A DNA stretch of 64,000 nucleotides, taken from assembly GCA_004194705.1 (NCBI GenBank), contig SADC01001278.1, positions 434,001-498,000 on the forward strand, given 5' to 3'. Each line of letters begins with the position of its first letter. Position 1 is the stretch's first letter. Made by a program: the position numbers and the translations under genes. This stretch comes from Ditylenchus dipsaci. Lineage: Eukaryota; Nematoda; Chromadorea; Rhabditida; Anguinidae. The notes under the pieces were generated by a model. That model saw nothing but the letters and a program-made list of their open reading frames with translations. It was not told where the DNA came from and ran no database searches. Positions 12,501 to 23,521 of this stretch are shown in pieces.

Positions 12501-13200
12501 TCGAATACAATTTTCATTTTATTTTGCTTTATCTGAAACACCTCTTTATTTTTTGATAAAAATTTATAAAACTTTGCAAAAGTATTTCGCATAGCATTTC
12601 ATATAAATTGACAGAATCCGGTCAATTTTGCTGGTCAATTGGCGTCAATAAACCGGCTTGAAAAACGGTAAATTCCGCAGCTATAAGTTATTTCATTCAT
12701 CATTTCTGAAAAAAAAAAACATTAAAAACACAAATAGTTTACCTTAATTTGGCAATGCTTAAAAATATATAGAACTTAACTTTTTGACTTTGAATATCAC
12801 AAAAAAAAATAATGTGCGGTACTAAAAGTTTTTTCTTAAAAGAATAATTGTTGAGCTTTGTGCCTGTAATTGTATGAAACGCACATAAATGAAGTCTTCT
12901 TCAAGGATATACAAGCGGATATGGCGTAAAAGAGATGTGTTTAAGGCATTCCCTCTTATGTCCAAACGTGGGGGTGGTTCACGCTATATTGCTCAAAATT
13001 TCATTAGCGCCTCTTACTCAATTCTTTTTTATTTTTCTAACGTTAACATTTTTTCAAATCTATTAGTATTTAAATGTCGGTGTTTCATATATATGCCTAT
13101 TGTTTTTTTTGTTTTGAAAAAAATAGCAGAATATTCTTTATACATTTGCAGCAAAAACAAATAAAACAAAAATCGTGCAAAATTTATTTCACAAACTCTG
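9600..13200. other. Intergenic 3.6 kb, repeats only
   Basis: No gene is recognised. It holds a short (TAG)n tract at 10072-10100 and TTAA-flanked fragments near 10932 and 11222 (TTAAAGGACCATTTGC). Two TACCGTATTT palindromes lie at 11963-12145 and 12182-12228. Confidence 0.5.
11963..12145. mobile_element. TACCGTATTT-family MITE
   Basis: The left end TACCGTATTTATTCTAATAG and right end ATTAGAATAAATACAGTA form terminal inverted repeats, with TA at the outer edge as expected for a mariner-type TA target. Other copies: 1902-2148, 24965-25204, about 25255-25364, 48129-48349 and 54113-54295. A 47-bp mini copy is at 12182-12228. Confidence 0.75.
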
Positions 13201-16200
13201 TCAAACAAGAGGATAGGTAGCCTGGATGCAATCTGCAAAACATACATTAAACACTCAACAAAGTTATAGGAGTTACCCCGCAGTAATTGTTCTTATTCCT
13301 TGCCATGCGAATATAGCCACCTTCGCCCCAATCAGCTCCCCAACTAAAATTTTAAAGCTTTCACGAAAAAATATTTATAGCTGTTTAGAAGAAGAAGAAA
13401 AAACTAAATTAGCACAGAAATTTTTTTTAGTACTCGTTATCCTTTTCTCTATTTTAATCTACCTGTTTTTAACGATCCAGTAATCACCATGCTCTTTATC
13501 TATTCCATATCCAACGATGAGTGCTGCATGAGTCATACTTCCAGGAGGACTTACATTAACTTCAGGGTCAAAGTACACACCACTTTGTACAAGAGGAAAC
13601 TATCTCGTGACGGCCACCCAGCATCAATATCCACGGATATAGGACCTTATAGGAATAAGATATGTAAAATGATAATGATGATAAATTGATAAAAGACCTT
13701 GAGTGGCAACGGCTATTTTCTATAAATTAAAAAAAATTTCGGCCAGTTCGCTATTCCGTCAAATTGATTAAATTGAAAGCCAGAACTTACTAGCATTTCC
13801 TCGTCTCCTGAAGGCAACTTTACAACCCCTTCAATTACTGAACCGACAGCACTGCTATTAAATTTGCAGCTTGCACAGTGAGCTGTGTAGGGGTAGGCAC
13901 TGTCTGTATCCACCCCTTGGTTCTTGGAAATATAGTTGTAAGCCTAAATAAATATGAGTATATGCGGAATAGTTAGCTTAAAAAATAATCTGCAAAATCG
14001 AAGTTTTAAAAAAATTTAAGCTAAACTAACCGGGTTGGCCAGACTTGCGGACAATATTTTGCGGATGCGTGTTTTCGGACGTGATTAAGCTTTGCGGATG
14101 AGGTTTTGCGCCTCAACTTTTGCGGATCAAATCTTGCGGACTCAAGATTTGCGGACGAACATTTGCGGACGAAGACTTGCGGACAAAGATTTGCGGACCA
14201 GAATTTGCGAACTTAATATAAGCATCGCCTAAGTCACAAGTTCGACTAACTTAGTTATTAATGCTGTCATCTTTCACTCCGGCTTGAGATACCTTCTTTT
14301 TTCTGCTCCTTTTCTGCCAAACTTCGGTTTATCCGCAAAATTTAGTCCGCAAAGTCTCGTCCGCAAATTTTTGTCCGCAAAATTTGGTCCGCAAATGTTG
14401 CGTCCGCAAAATGTTGTCCGCAAGTCTGGCCAACCCGACTAACCAACAAGTTTTTGAAAAGTCAGAATTCAGGCTTGGGAGGTGTAGAAAGTCAATTTTG
14501 CAGGCTTAATCAAGAAAATTTCAGCATTATAAATGCTCATAGCTTTTCGGAAAAAATTATGAGAATTTTTATGCTGGGATTTTTTCGACCTACCCTGTAC
14601 AACTGGCAGGAGAACTAATTATTACGGCTAAATGATATTTATTGCAGCGATTGGAAAGTCAAAAAGAGTAAGAAAGTGAATTGTTCTATCGAAAAGCGGA
14701 CCAGTAGTTGTTTGCTTTCTCGACAAATTTTTACATGTGTTTTAAATGATCTGACAAAAAATTTCTCCTTAGTTTTTAAAAGTAATACAGTCGACTCTTG
14801 ATATACTATACCACCCTAAACTTCGTTCCCACCTTGGTCCGACACTTTTTTTAACCTCATTTCTAAAATGCTTTGCCAAATGGGATTCGTCAGCGTAGTC
14901 GGAAATATCGAAAGGATTCTGATTTTGCCGATCGTTTCTGAAAAAGTCGAAGCTTTCACCAGTAAGACCCGCGGCTCTCGATATAATATACCCTAAATCT
15001 TAAAAAAGGTATCTTATATCGAGAGCCGCGGATCTTACTGGTGAAAGCTTCGACTTTTCCAGAAACGATCGGCATAATCAGAATCCTTGCGATATTTCCG
15101 ACTACACTGACGAATCACATTCGGCAAAACATTTTAGAAATGAGGTTAAAAAGAGTGTTAACAAAGTTTAGGGTGGTATCTTATATCAAGAGTCGACTGT
15201 ATAAGGTCAAAAATATCAGATTAAACACGAAATGAATATAAACACTTGCTGGCATAGTGGGACAAATCTGAAAAATAGGACGGCCGTCCCCGTCTCACTA
15301 ATTTTTTTGACCGTCTTCCGCCCCGTCCAACCTTTTGCCGTCTCGGCCTCCGTCCTGAATTTTTTTTCGGCCGTCTTCCGCCCCGTCCAACTTTTTGCCG
15401 TCTCGGCCTCCGTCCTGAATTTTTTTTCGGCCGTCTTCCGCCCCGTCTAAAATCGGGCCGTCTCAAAGGCCGTCCCAAATAAATTTTTGGCCGTCTTCTG
15501 CACCGTCAAAATAGAAAAAATTTTTCCCCAAGGCAATCATTGAATGAAAATATATGCTAAAACGTCCCTTTACTAACTAAATCTAGAGATTTAATTAAAT
15601 CTGGGGACTTATTCAGCTGAGCGGAATCCGTCTTTGAATTCGTTATTATAAATCTAAGTGTATTTAGTGCTGCAATAGATTTCTGATCGAAACCTACTGT
15701 CTTGGCTGAAAACGCCGTTCGACAGATTGCAACAATCTTTACACAACATTTGCTTCAGACAAAAATGAGTGCGAAAAATTCAGTCGTAGTAAAAAGTGCG
15801 TTATAAGACGAATTTTTTCAAATAAAGCTAGCGTTTCGCATGTTAGATGAAAAAGCAGCTCAAAGTAGCCGAGATGGCATAACCTAAAACTTGCATTTTT
15901 ATCAACCTCTAACGGTGTTTTAAACCGTGAAAACGATAAAAAAATGTTTTAAGGGGTGCTCGCACACTTTTGGCCGAAAAAGTTTTAAGTTTTCGACCAA
16001 AATTAGAACTTTTGCTTTTGGTGACCAAGCTAAACGACCCGAAAAGGGTTACTAAAATTGGCCAGCCGTCCTCCGTCTTCGTCCTGGCTTTTCCTTGTCC
16101 CCGGCCGTCGTCGTCCCGTCCAAAATCGGGCCGTCTTAGGACGGGATGGCGACGAGACGGGCCCGGCAGGACGGCGGTCTCACTATGCTTGCTGGTACCA

Positions 16201-18349
16201 AAAAGTTGCTGGTCCACGCTTTTTCATTTAAAACTCACGGACATGCCTCTTTTAACTAAATGTCTGAGACACTTACATCCATCACAGAACCGCCTAAACA
16301 TCCACTATTAAGGCCATATCCCACACTGCAATCTACTATGTTCTGGCAGAAAGAGTAGCCAAAACTCCTGTTTTTCGTCGTTGTTGGCCTTCCAAGACAC
16401 CCACAGCGCTAAAACATCAAATTCAAAGTCTTTCAAGTTTTTAGCTGGATGGATAGAAATAATTTTGAAGAGCTAATCTTTTGAATACCTAAAAGCGTAG
16501 CAGGATCCACACCTTAACAGATAACCAAATTATAAAACAAGGCGACTTTTTAATAACAAAAAACTAACAGCCCTTGTTCCTTGACTTCGGTCACATAGCC
16601 ATGCTCTCTCCAGTCAACCAAATCAGGCACTGTCACCTAAATAATGATTAACTAGTGGATTATGCCGTTAGTCATTGCAATTTTAGATAATTCATCTTTC
16701 AATAATCAATTAAAGCTAAGACAAAACAAACGAAAAAGAATCCCTATTTCATTGAACAAGCCATTTCGCTCTAATAGACACTAAAAGACTGTCCATAATG
16801 GTCGCATCTGGCTGTTTTTGAGCTAATTTTGGTCAATAAAATTTTTATTTATTTTAAGCAAGATTAAAAATACTTTGTCATTTTCCTTTTTGCTTTTGTC
16901 TGTTTTTGCTATTTCAGACAATCTAAAATTTCAACATATAGGGTGAGTCACAAAAACTGCTGCCAAAATGGTAAAAAATCGAAACAATCGAAAATTGCAA
17001 ACACAATATGGGTTGTGGAAATTTTTGGCAAAGCGTTACGTGGGCAAAGCGTTACGTACACAAATTTTTTAAAATTGCACCAGTTTTTCTGACTCTTCCT
17101 GTAGGCTATTCTATTGTGCCAGTAAGCTATAACAAGGAAGAGAAAAGGGGCAAGTTCTAGTTTTTCAACCAAAATGGTAGTCAAATGGAATAAATCAGAA
17201 AATTTTAAAAACTTGTAGATTATTCACATTTATAGGAGCTGCAAATTCAATTGTGGCATCTGTTTGACCACTCAACGGGCCACTCAAACTCATGTTTTCA
17301 GATTTAGGCTGCAAAATATAAGTAGATAATATTAAATAAGTGTGAAGCAATCTCACCATATCAGCAAATTTGTTGAGGCCTACTTTAAAAGATAGTTTTC
17401 CGGATTCATATTTCTTATTATGCTTTTCGGCATATTCTTTAGAGTTCAAGAATTGTGTCTTGTGCAAGATCTCAGTGGCAAAGTCAGAAAAATTCTTTGC
17501 TAAATTGTCTTAAAAAATGGAATTTATCATTTTTGAGCGAAAAGTGTTTAGCGAAAAATGACTTTCACAAATTTTTTAACATTTTTAAAACGCGTATATT
17601 TTCAAACCTTTTTAAACGAAACTGACATTATGGAAAACACGATACTATTAGCGACAAATTGATTTTTCCTATCTATGACTCATTTTTTCGGTCTCCGAAG
17701 TCAAAAATATGTAACCCCCTGTCCTAAATGCCATATAAGATACCGAGAGAAAGCAAAATTTGATATGTTTTTCCTTTTTTTGTTATTCAAATGTTTGTTG
17801 TTGAGTGGAATTTCAAATTTGACAATGAATAGATTTAAAGCTCTTTCTTTCTACTTTCTTTTAAAAAAATTGCAATTTTTACACATTAATAAAGTCTTTT
17901 CGAATAAGACGAAGGAAAACCTCCTCACCTACACCCTCTATAAACTTGGTAGCTGCATTACGCGAATAAAATTTCGCCTAAACATCCTTTTAGAGCTACA
18001 AAAATCATTTAAAAACAGCTTTCGTATGTAACAACGTTGAGATAAGTCTCCCTTCATCTTTAGTTTATGAACAAAAACTTACGGTAGATTTTCTTGAAAT
18101 CCTCCCAGTTTTCAATGCGAATTGATTTGATATGTATAGGTTCAATATATGGTTTAAATATTGTGCACATGAAAACAAAGATCAAAACACTCGTTACCAA
18201 CAAAGGTAAAAGAAACAACAGAATCTGGCCTTAATTTTAAGTGTAATTTTTTTCAAAAACTGATTGCTCACATTTTTTTGGCGTCTTAGCTCAGAGCAAA
18301 AACTTTTATAGTCTTCGTCAAAGTCGAGCGACGTGTATCCAGATTTCAT
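13201..18349 (-). CDS. Cathepsin L-like cysteine protease with N-terminal membrane anchor, 12 exons
   Basis: Exons: 18272-18349, 18083-18229, 17357-17508, 17213-17308, 16569-16636, 16489-16512 (24 bp), 16277-16408, 13791-13943, 13698-13719 (22 bp), 13463-13645, 13277-13343, 13201-13232. A C1A papain-family protease. A short N-terminal tail (MKSGYTSLDFDEDYKSF) is followed by a TM helix (ILLFLLPLLVTSVLIFVFM). The I29 propeptide ends KVGLNKFADM. The mature start is near VPDLVDWREHGYVTEVKEQG. The catalytic Cys is in CGSCYAFS, the His in THAALIVGYG and the Asn in WIVKN/SWG; the end IASQATYPLV is normal for the family. CGSCYAFS replaces the usual Trp after the nucleophile with Tyr. Four breaks need one base each: 18272-18278, 16345-16346, 13584-13586 and 13224-13225. 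The anchor suggests a type II membrane protease delivered to endolysosomes or the cell surface. The intron at 13944-16276 is full of transposons. Confidence 0.88.
14031..14437. mobile_element. Word-array foldback element, TTTGCGGAC family
   Basis: The ends GGGTTGGCCAGACTTGCGG and CCGCAAGTCTGGCCAACCC are inverted. The left arm is built of about ten copies of TTTGCGGAC-like words, and the right arm of about seven CCGCAAA words in reverse. Flanks AACTAACC and GACTAACC suggest an 8-bp target duplication with one mismatch. It is in the cathepsin intron. Confidence 0.7.
14788..15199. mobile_element. TA-flanked palindromic mariner-like MITE, CAGTCGACTCTTGATAT termini
   Basis: A near-perfect palindrome. 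CAGTCGACTCTTGATAT at the left is mirrored by ATATCAAGAGTCGACTG at the right, with TA at 14786-14787 and 15200-15201. The centre is around GAGAGCCGCGG. A diverged relative lies at 29807-30231, and a half copy end (GAGACTCGACTG) near 4240. Confidence 0.85.
15253..16187. mobile_element. hAT-like non-autonomous element with perfect 8-bp TSD, CCGTC word arrays
   Basis: Termini CATAGTGGGAC and GTCTCACTATG are flanked by a perfect direct repeat CTTGCTGG at 15245-15252 and 16188-16195. The left subterminal region is a tandem array of roughly 65-bp units made of CCGTCTTCCGCCCCGTC, TTTTGCCGTCTCGGCC and similar words (15280-15510). The right subterminal region holds the same words (16065-16175). There is no transposase. 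It is inserted in the cathepsin intron. Confidence 0.85.
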
Positions 18350-19173
18350 AGTTATTGCTTAAGATAAGTATTAACACAAAGAGAGAGCAAAATGTTAGAA
18401 ACTGTTAATGTCCGTAATGCTAAATAATGCTGCTACGGTCATGATTATTTTAAGTCAATTACCACAGTTGATTGACACTTATTTTATCCCTGTAATCAGT
18501 CACTTGGTCAATCAAAGTGCCGAAATACAGAGGCCTTAATAGTCTTTCTAATACATGATAATTAGAAAAAACAGTATATTAACAACTTTGAATTCAAAAA
18601 AAATCTGTAAAGGAGGTCTTTTTAGCTCTGCATCTGCTCTACAACATTGTGTCAAGATGTTGTTAGTCCGCTCATCAATAAAATTTAAATCAAATTGTTT
18701 GTCAAAAAATTGCATTTTCAAATCTTTTTTCCCATGAACAAAATTAAGGAATTTTAAGAACCCAAAAACTGTCTTCAAACAATTTGGCGCCGGCGCCAAG
18801 GTCAAGGAAAAGAAAGCAAGGAAAATGCGCCGGGTAAATTACTAAAATTGGCGCCGGCGCTGATGTTAAAAGTATTCAAATCGATTGTAAATGCATAAAA
18901 CGACATTTATTATTACATAAATACTTAAAAAAGCTCAAAATTTTGAGAAAAAAAACACGAAATTTGGTAATCTTTTCGGATTTTTTTGCGGAAAAAAGCG
19001 GCGCCGGCAGTTTTAAAAAATAGCGCCGGGTGCCTGGCGCCAGCGCCGATTTGTCTCAAAGTTTTCGTCGGTGCACACCAGCGCCGATGGGCGCCGGGCC
19101 TATGCAACTATGCTTACAAGCATAAGTTTTGTTATATGTGTCTAGATGAAAAATGTTGAAGACTAAAACAACT
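18350..19173. other. Intergenic; GGCGCC-rich element fragment
   Basis: No gene is recognised. 18785-19112 carries GGCGCC clusters and ends TGCAACTATG, matching the right end of the element at 6625-7016. A clear left terminus was not found. Confidence 0.5.
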
Positions 19174-19922
19174 TTAACCCTAACACCACCATGGGGTCAA
19201 TGTGACCCCAAAGCACTTTTGAAAAAGCTGTAAATTTTTTTAGACATTGTGAAAGGCTGTTTTTTCTGACTTTCTTTGTCTTTTTGTTAGCTACATTTTG
19301 ACTACTTTTCCTATGATTTGGCGATTTATTTTTGTTGGTGTATGAAAAAAGCAGCAGTGTATACCGTGGGGTCAATATGACCCCAATATACTATTTCATT
19401 ATTTTAGTTGTTTCTATATCTCCATTTCTCTTTTTTAGACCGATGCCTAGTAGCTCAAGTAGCGAAGATTTTCGAAGTGAATATGTGCCATCGTCGGATG
19501 AAGGTGAAATCGACTCTCTCAGCGGTGATGCTTCCAGTAGTAGCGAATCTCTCAGTGGTGATGAAGAAGTCAAAGTGGTTCCGTCGTATGCGTCTAAGAA
19601 TGGGAAAGAAGTTTGGAATTCTCAGCCTCCAGCAAATCGGGGAAGATTGTGAGCCGAAAATGTACAAATATCTCTTATTTTATAGGTTATATTTTCCAAA
19701 ATGTTGGACATTGCTGCAGTCAATGCATTTGTGATCTGGTCAAAAATCAATCCTGGTTATCACGTTGGTAAGCGGCATCGTCGTCGTCTATTTCTTGAAG
19801 AGCTTGGTCAAACATTAGCTTGCACTTTGCCCGTGGTGAATCCTCCAAGAACAATGCCAAGTCCTCAAACAGCATCAGGAAGCAAATTGAACAAACTATT
19901 TGTGCCCAAGAGAAATCGATAA
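19174..19922 (+). pseudogene. Internally deleted piggyBac-type transposase fossil
   Basis: The left end reads TTAACCCTAACACCACC, i.e. a TTAA site followed by CCC as in piggyBac. Two copies of the palindrome GGGGTCAATRTGACCCC follow at 19193-19209 and 19368-19384. From 19443 an acidic, serine-rich segment (SSSSSEDFRSEYVPSSDEGE) ends in NGKEVWNSQPPANRGR, the wording found before the catalytic domain of piggyBac transposases. After a short gap comes MLDIAAVNAFVIW with KRHRRRLFLEELGQTL, the wording found just after the catalytic domain. The whole DDD catalytic core, some 300-350 residues, is absent, so it cannot be active. The right terminus is unclear. Confidence 0.75.
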
Positions 19923-20289
19923 AAAAGTGAAAAAGAATCTCTCGGCCCGCGGCCCGGCCTGGTGTATCTAATGTACCTTAAAAGGTCCAACTTTCCAAAA
20001 AATCATTTTTCTGAAAAATATACGATTTTTTCCTATATAAGATTTAAATACAAGAATTTCAATTAGTTAAGGAATGTGCAATGTAAATATAATTTATTTT
20101 TATACCGTTGCGACTCAGCGATCATCAGCGACAACCACTTATGTATAAGCTTCACTACTTAAAAACCGGGTAATACCCCCTGAAGACGACCACCTTCATG
20201 CTATACACATAGGTACTGTAAATTGAGCACCTTGGTTGTACCTCCTGGATAAATAAGTACTACTACCTGAGCACTACCATTTTTGTAGT

Positions 20290-20620
20290 AGAATATGAAT
20301 ATCACCACCATATCTGCAGCGCCGCCAAAACGCCGCCGGCGCCGCTGCCAGCGCCGGTGGCAATCTATGGTGCCAAGTTTTTGTCTGTTTTTTTTTCACT
20401 TTAGGCAGGTTAACAAGGTCAATCCGAAATTTTTGCTCCTGCTCTTGGCTCCTGGCTTCAAAATTTTCGCTCCTGCGCTTGGCTCCTGGCTTTGAAATTT
20501 TCGCTCCTGCTCTTGCTTTTGGCTCTTAGTCTCAAAATTTTCGATCCTGCTCTTGCTCTTGGCTCGGAGCGGAGAATCTCGGAGCCAAGAGCGGAGAACT
20601 GCCCAGCATTGTCCGTGACT
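20290..20620. repeat. GCTCCTG/CTCTTGG minisatellite-like array
   Basis: Begins with GCCGCC/GGCGCC words (20308-20352). From about 20425 to 20560 there are about four units of roughly 35 bp built of AAAATTTTCGCTCCTGCTC and TTGGCTCCTGGCTT. These are then partly inverted as CGGAGCCAAGAGCGGAGAA near 20570-20600. The construction resembles the word-array foldbacks elsewhere in the window, but clear termini were not found. Confidence 0.5.
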
Positions 20621-20794
20621 CCGACAGTTAAGAGATAGCCACTATTATCAATTGGGAAATTTAAATACGACGTTTTGTTGCATCACGAAAATTTTAGGAA
20701 TTCAGCAACAGAAAAGTGTGAGAATTGTCATTATTATTTTTTGATTATAAATGTGATAGCAAAAAGTATTTTTTATTGTATTTTTCGAAAATGA

Positions 20795-21238
20795 TCATCC
20801 ATCAATCATACACCAGAATTCTAGCACATCTGGAAATGTTGTTAGTTGAAGTAACTTTTGTCACATTTAAGGAGGAAAATTAAAATATGGCACTCCCTTT
20901 TCAATGTCAAATGCAAAAATGAGCAATACTTTTATTATCATTAACGCAACATATACCTAGTTTGTCAACGAGGATTGGAATTTCTAGTTATTTAAAGTTT
21001 AAGGGTTCCAAAGGCATATTGCTCTTTTGAAAAGTGTAGAAGACAGTAAAATAGATGCTTATTCCTAGCACAAACGCTACTAATAGCGAACGGACGATGT
21101 TTGCCTGAAATTTGGGGTTTTATATATTTTCAGAAATTGATTAATTCTTACAGTTCTTTCATTTCTTTGGTCCAAACGAGCATAAGACTCTTCGTCGGTC
21201 TCCAGTGAAAGGTAATCTTGACGTTCGACAGATACCAT
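20795..21238 (-). CDS. Possible small single-pass membrane protein, 3 exons
   Basis: Exons 21152-21238, 20957-21104, 20795-20829 have good splice sites (ACT/GTAAGA, TTTCAG/G, CTAG/GTATAT, TTTCCAG/A). The product begins MVSVERQDYLSLETDEESYA, an acidic tail, then a hydrophobic segment around SLLVAFVLGISIYFTVFY. It is about 90 residues long. An in-frame TAA after PLNFK breaks it, with coding-like sequence (LEIPILVDKL) resuming in the same frame. I recognise no family. It could be a real small gene with a sequence error or a decaying 5' fragment. Confidence 0.3.
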
Positions 21239-23521
21239 ATTTTCTTTTTTGAGCTGAAAAAGAATTTTACTAAAATCTGCACGAAATCCTCGTCGAAAAG
21301 GCGGATCGTCGCTTTTTCACGTCTATTTTCCAAAAAAGTGGTCAAAATTTTTTTAATTTTTGGGAGAAATTATTTCTCTCAAGAATAAATTTACACAGGA
21401 AAGTAAGACTAACTTTGCAAATGTTGCTTTTTAATTTTTTTCAGTGTATTTCGCATGCGTAATTAAAAATGCCAATCATCGATGTGACTGACAGATTCCT
21501 CGAATGTACTAGTAGCTGATCTTCAAAAGAAGGCACTTCTTTAGTTCCTTCTCTGTACTCGGATTTATTTTAAAAAACTTGAAACCAACTTTTCAATTGC
21601 TTATTTCCTGCTCAACAGCGCAACGTATTTTCGTAGTAGTAATTTCGATTTTTGTACTACTTCAGTCAAATATGTGTTGAAAATCTTTTTTTATGAAAGG
21701 CTGCAAAATAGAGCACCAGACAAAAATCTTATTTATTTGCACTAGTTTAACAAACATTATTTAAATACGGAAAACAAACAATCTTAACATGTCAATTGTA
21801 AGTAACAGGTAAAACAGAAAATTTTAGACAGCTACCGTTTTGTGTTCCGGCGTTTCACATTTTTGTATTATTGTATGTATCTGGATCTGAACTGGACTCT
21901 AAATCTGGACTTTCATCTAACCTGTAGTCAAATTTTTTTAGTGAAAGTTAAAAATCTGATATTCATGACTTACTTATATACTTATATATATATATTATAT
22001 ACTTTTTGGATAATAAGTGACGTTTAACTCGTGAGCTAAAAGATAACAGCTCTTTTTTCTGTGAAAAATCTTCTGAAAAATTTTACCACTGTGTCATGCA
22101 AACACATTTTAGAAGATAAACGAAACAAGCTTCTTTGAAAAGTCGGCGCTAGTAGCAAATACCCCCGCCCAAGAATCCGACCTTTAAAAAATGCTGTAAC
22201 TACCCTTGCAAACAACAAGTTTAGGCTTAGCCCTTAGGCTTGCGGATAGGCCAGCGTACGGAAGTTGTGACTAATAAAGAGTTTACGCACATTTTCCGGG
22301 GTCTGGGACATAAATTTGGGTACTTTTTACTAAAGTAAAATAGGTGAAAATCTTTGGGGGGGGGGGCATTCGCTACGAAAAGTCTTATGTCTATAAGTAA
22401 TTTTTTATGCATTTTTAATTGTTTATTTTCTATAACAACTGACGATGGAGAAATTCTGACTGTGACCTGGGGAACTTTGATGATAATTCTTTTTCTGCGT
22501 ATTCTTGTAGAGCGTTCCTAAGTTCCTGACAAATGTGGCTAACTACCTTTGAAAATCATGTGGTACAAGGTTCACTTAAGCTTCTAAAAATACTAGACTT
22601 TCATCTAAGACCCCTATCAGTGTTTTTCATAGCTGACCCTTAGGCCATGGGTCATTTCTAAAAACTTTGTTAGCTTTCAGAGGTTGTTAGCTTTCAAATC
22701 TTATTTTACTATCATCAAACCATCTTCAGCATGCTCGAATTAGTGCTGATCACAGGTTTTGGAACATGAAAAACGTAAAAAAAATTTTGATCCAAGTGGA
22801 CGACCACTTGGTTTGGTTGCTTGAGACTAAAATTTTTAATTCCCTCGAAATTTTTACTGAAAGTGAGAGCGAAACAAAATCATTGGGTTTACTGAAAGTC
22901 AGAGTGAAAGTAAAACTGAGGAACAGTTTTTTCCTGTTGGGTACACACTGAGAGGGAGAGTGCGAGCCAGAGTGAGAGTGAAAGGAGAGGAATTGGATCT
23001 CGAAAAACCCAAAGATGTAATTAATAATTACTAATAAATCTAACATTTCGGATGCTAGAGCTAGAAAAAGATTGCATACCGGACTGTTTTGAACAACAGC
23101 CAAAACACCACGCAGCCAGTTTGGATCGTTATTTATTGCAGCCTGAAACAATTTTAAATGAAACTCTAAATTAGAAGAAAGAAACAAAGCGACAAGCACT
23201 AAATCAAAAATGAGAAATGCTTCTGAATTGCCAAAACAAAAAATGCCAGGAAAATTATGTCTGGAAAATTTTGTCGCGGGCAAATTATGTCGGGCAAATT
23301 TTTGTCATGTACCCTTTCTGACACTTTGTGTCGTTTTCTATTCTCTTTCTTGTTTTAAAAAAAATCCTAGGTGATTACATTGTTTTTATTGTTTTCATGC
23401 TTTGCGAAGAGAATAATGTTTTACATCTCAAGCAAGACTATGTCTCACAGCGATTTTCTGAAGCTTAATTACCTGTAGTTCTCTGCTCGTTAGACACTTT
23501 TTCAAATATTCTTTGCTTAAG
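21239..23521. other. Intergenic 2.3 kb; one isolated exon-like segment
   Basis: No complete gene is seen. On the minus strand about 23081-23143, TTGTTTCAG/GCTGCA to AGTCCG/GTATGC bounds an open segment AAINNDPNWLRGVLAVVQ with no partner exon recognised. 22780-22820 carries the dispersed motif AAGTGGACGACCACTTGGTT. 23242-23313 is a right-end fragment (ending TTGTCATGTACCC) of the element at 53550-54644. Confidence 0.4.

Noticed and set aside
14031..14437. CRISPR-like repeat array
   Set aside because: The words vary, spacing is irregular, arms are inverted with terminal repeats, and the DNA is eukaryotic.
17675..18031. 118-codon plus-strand ORF
   Set aside because: It lies opposite a cathepsin intron, is lysine/leucine/phenylalanine-rich from AT-rich DNA, and shows no family resemblance.
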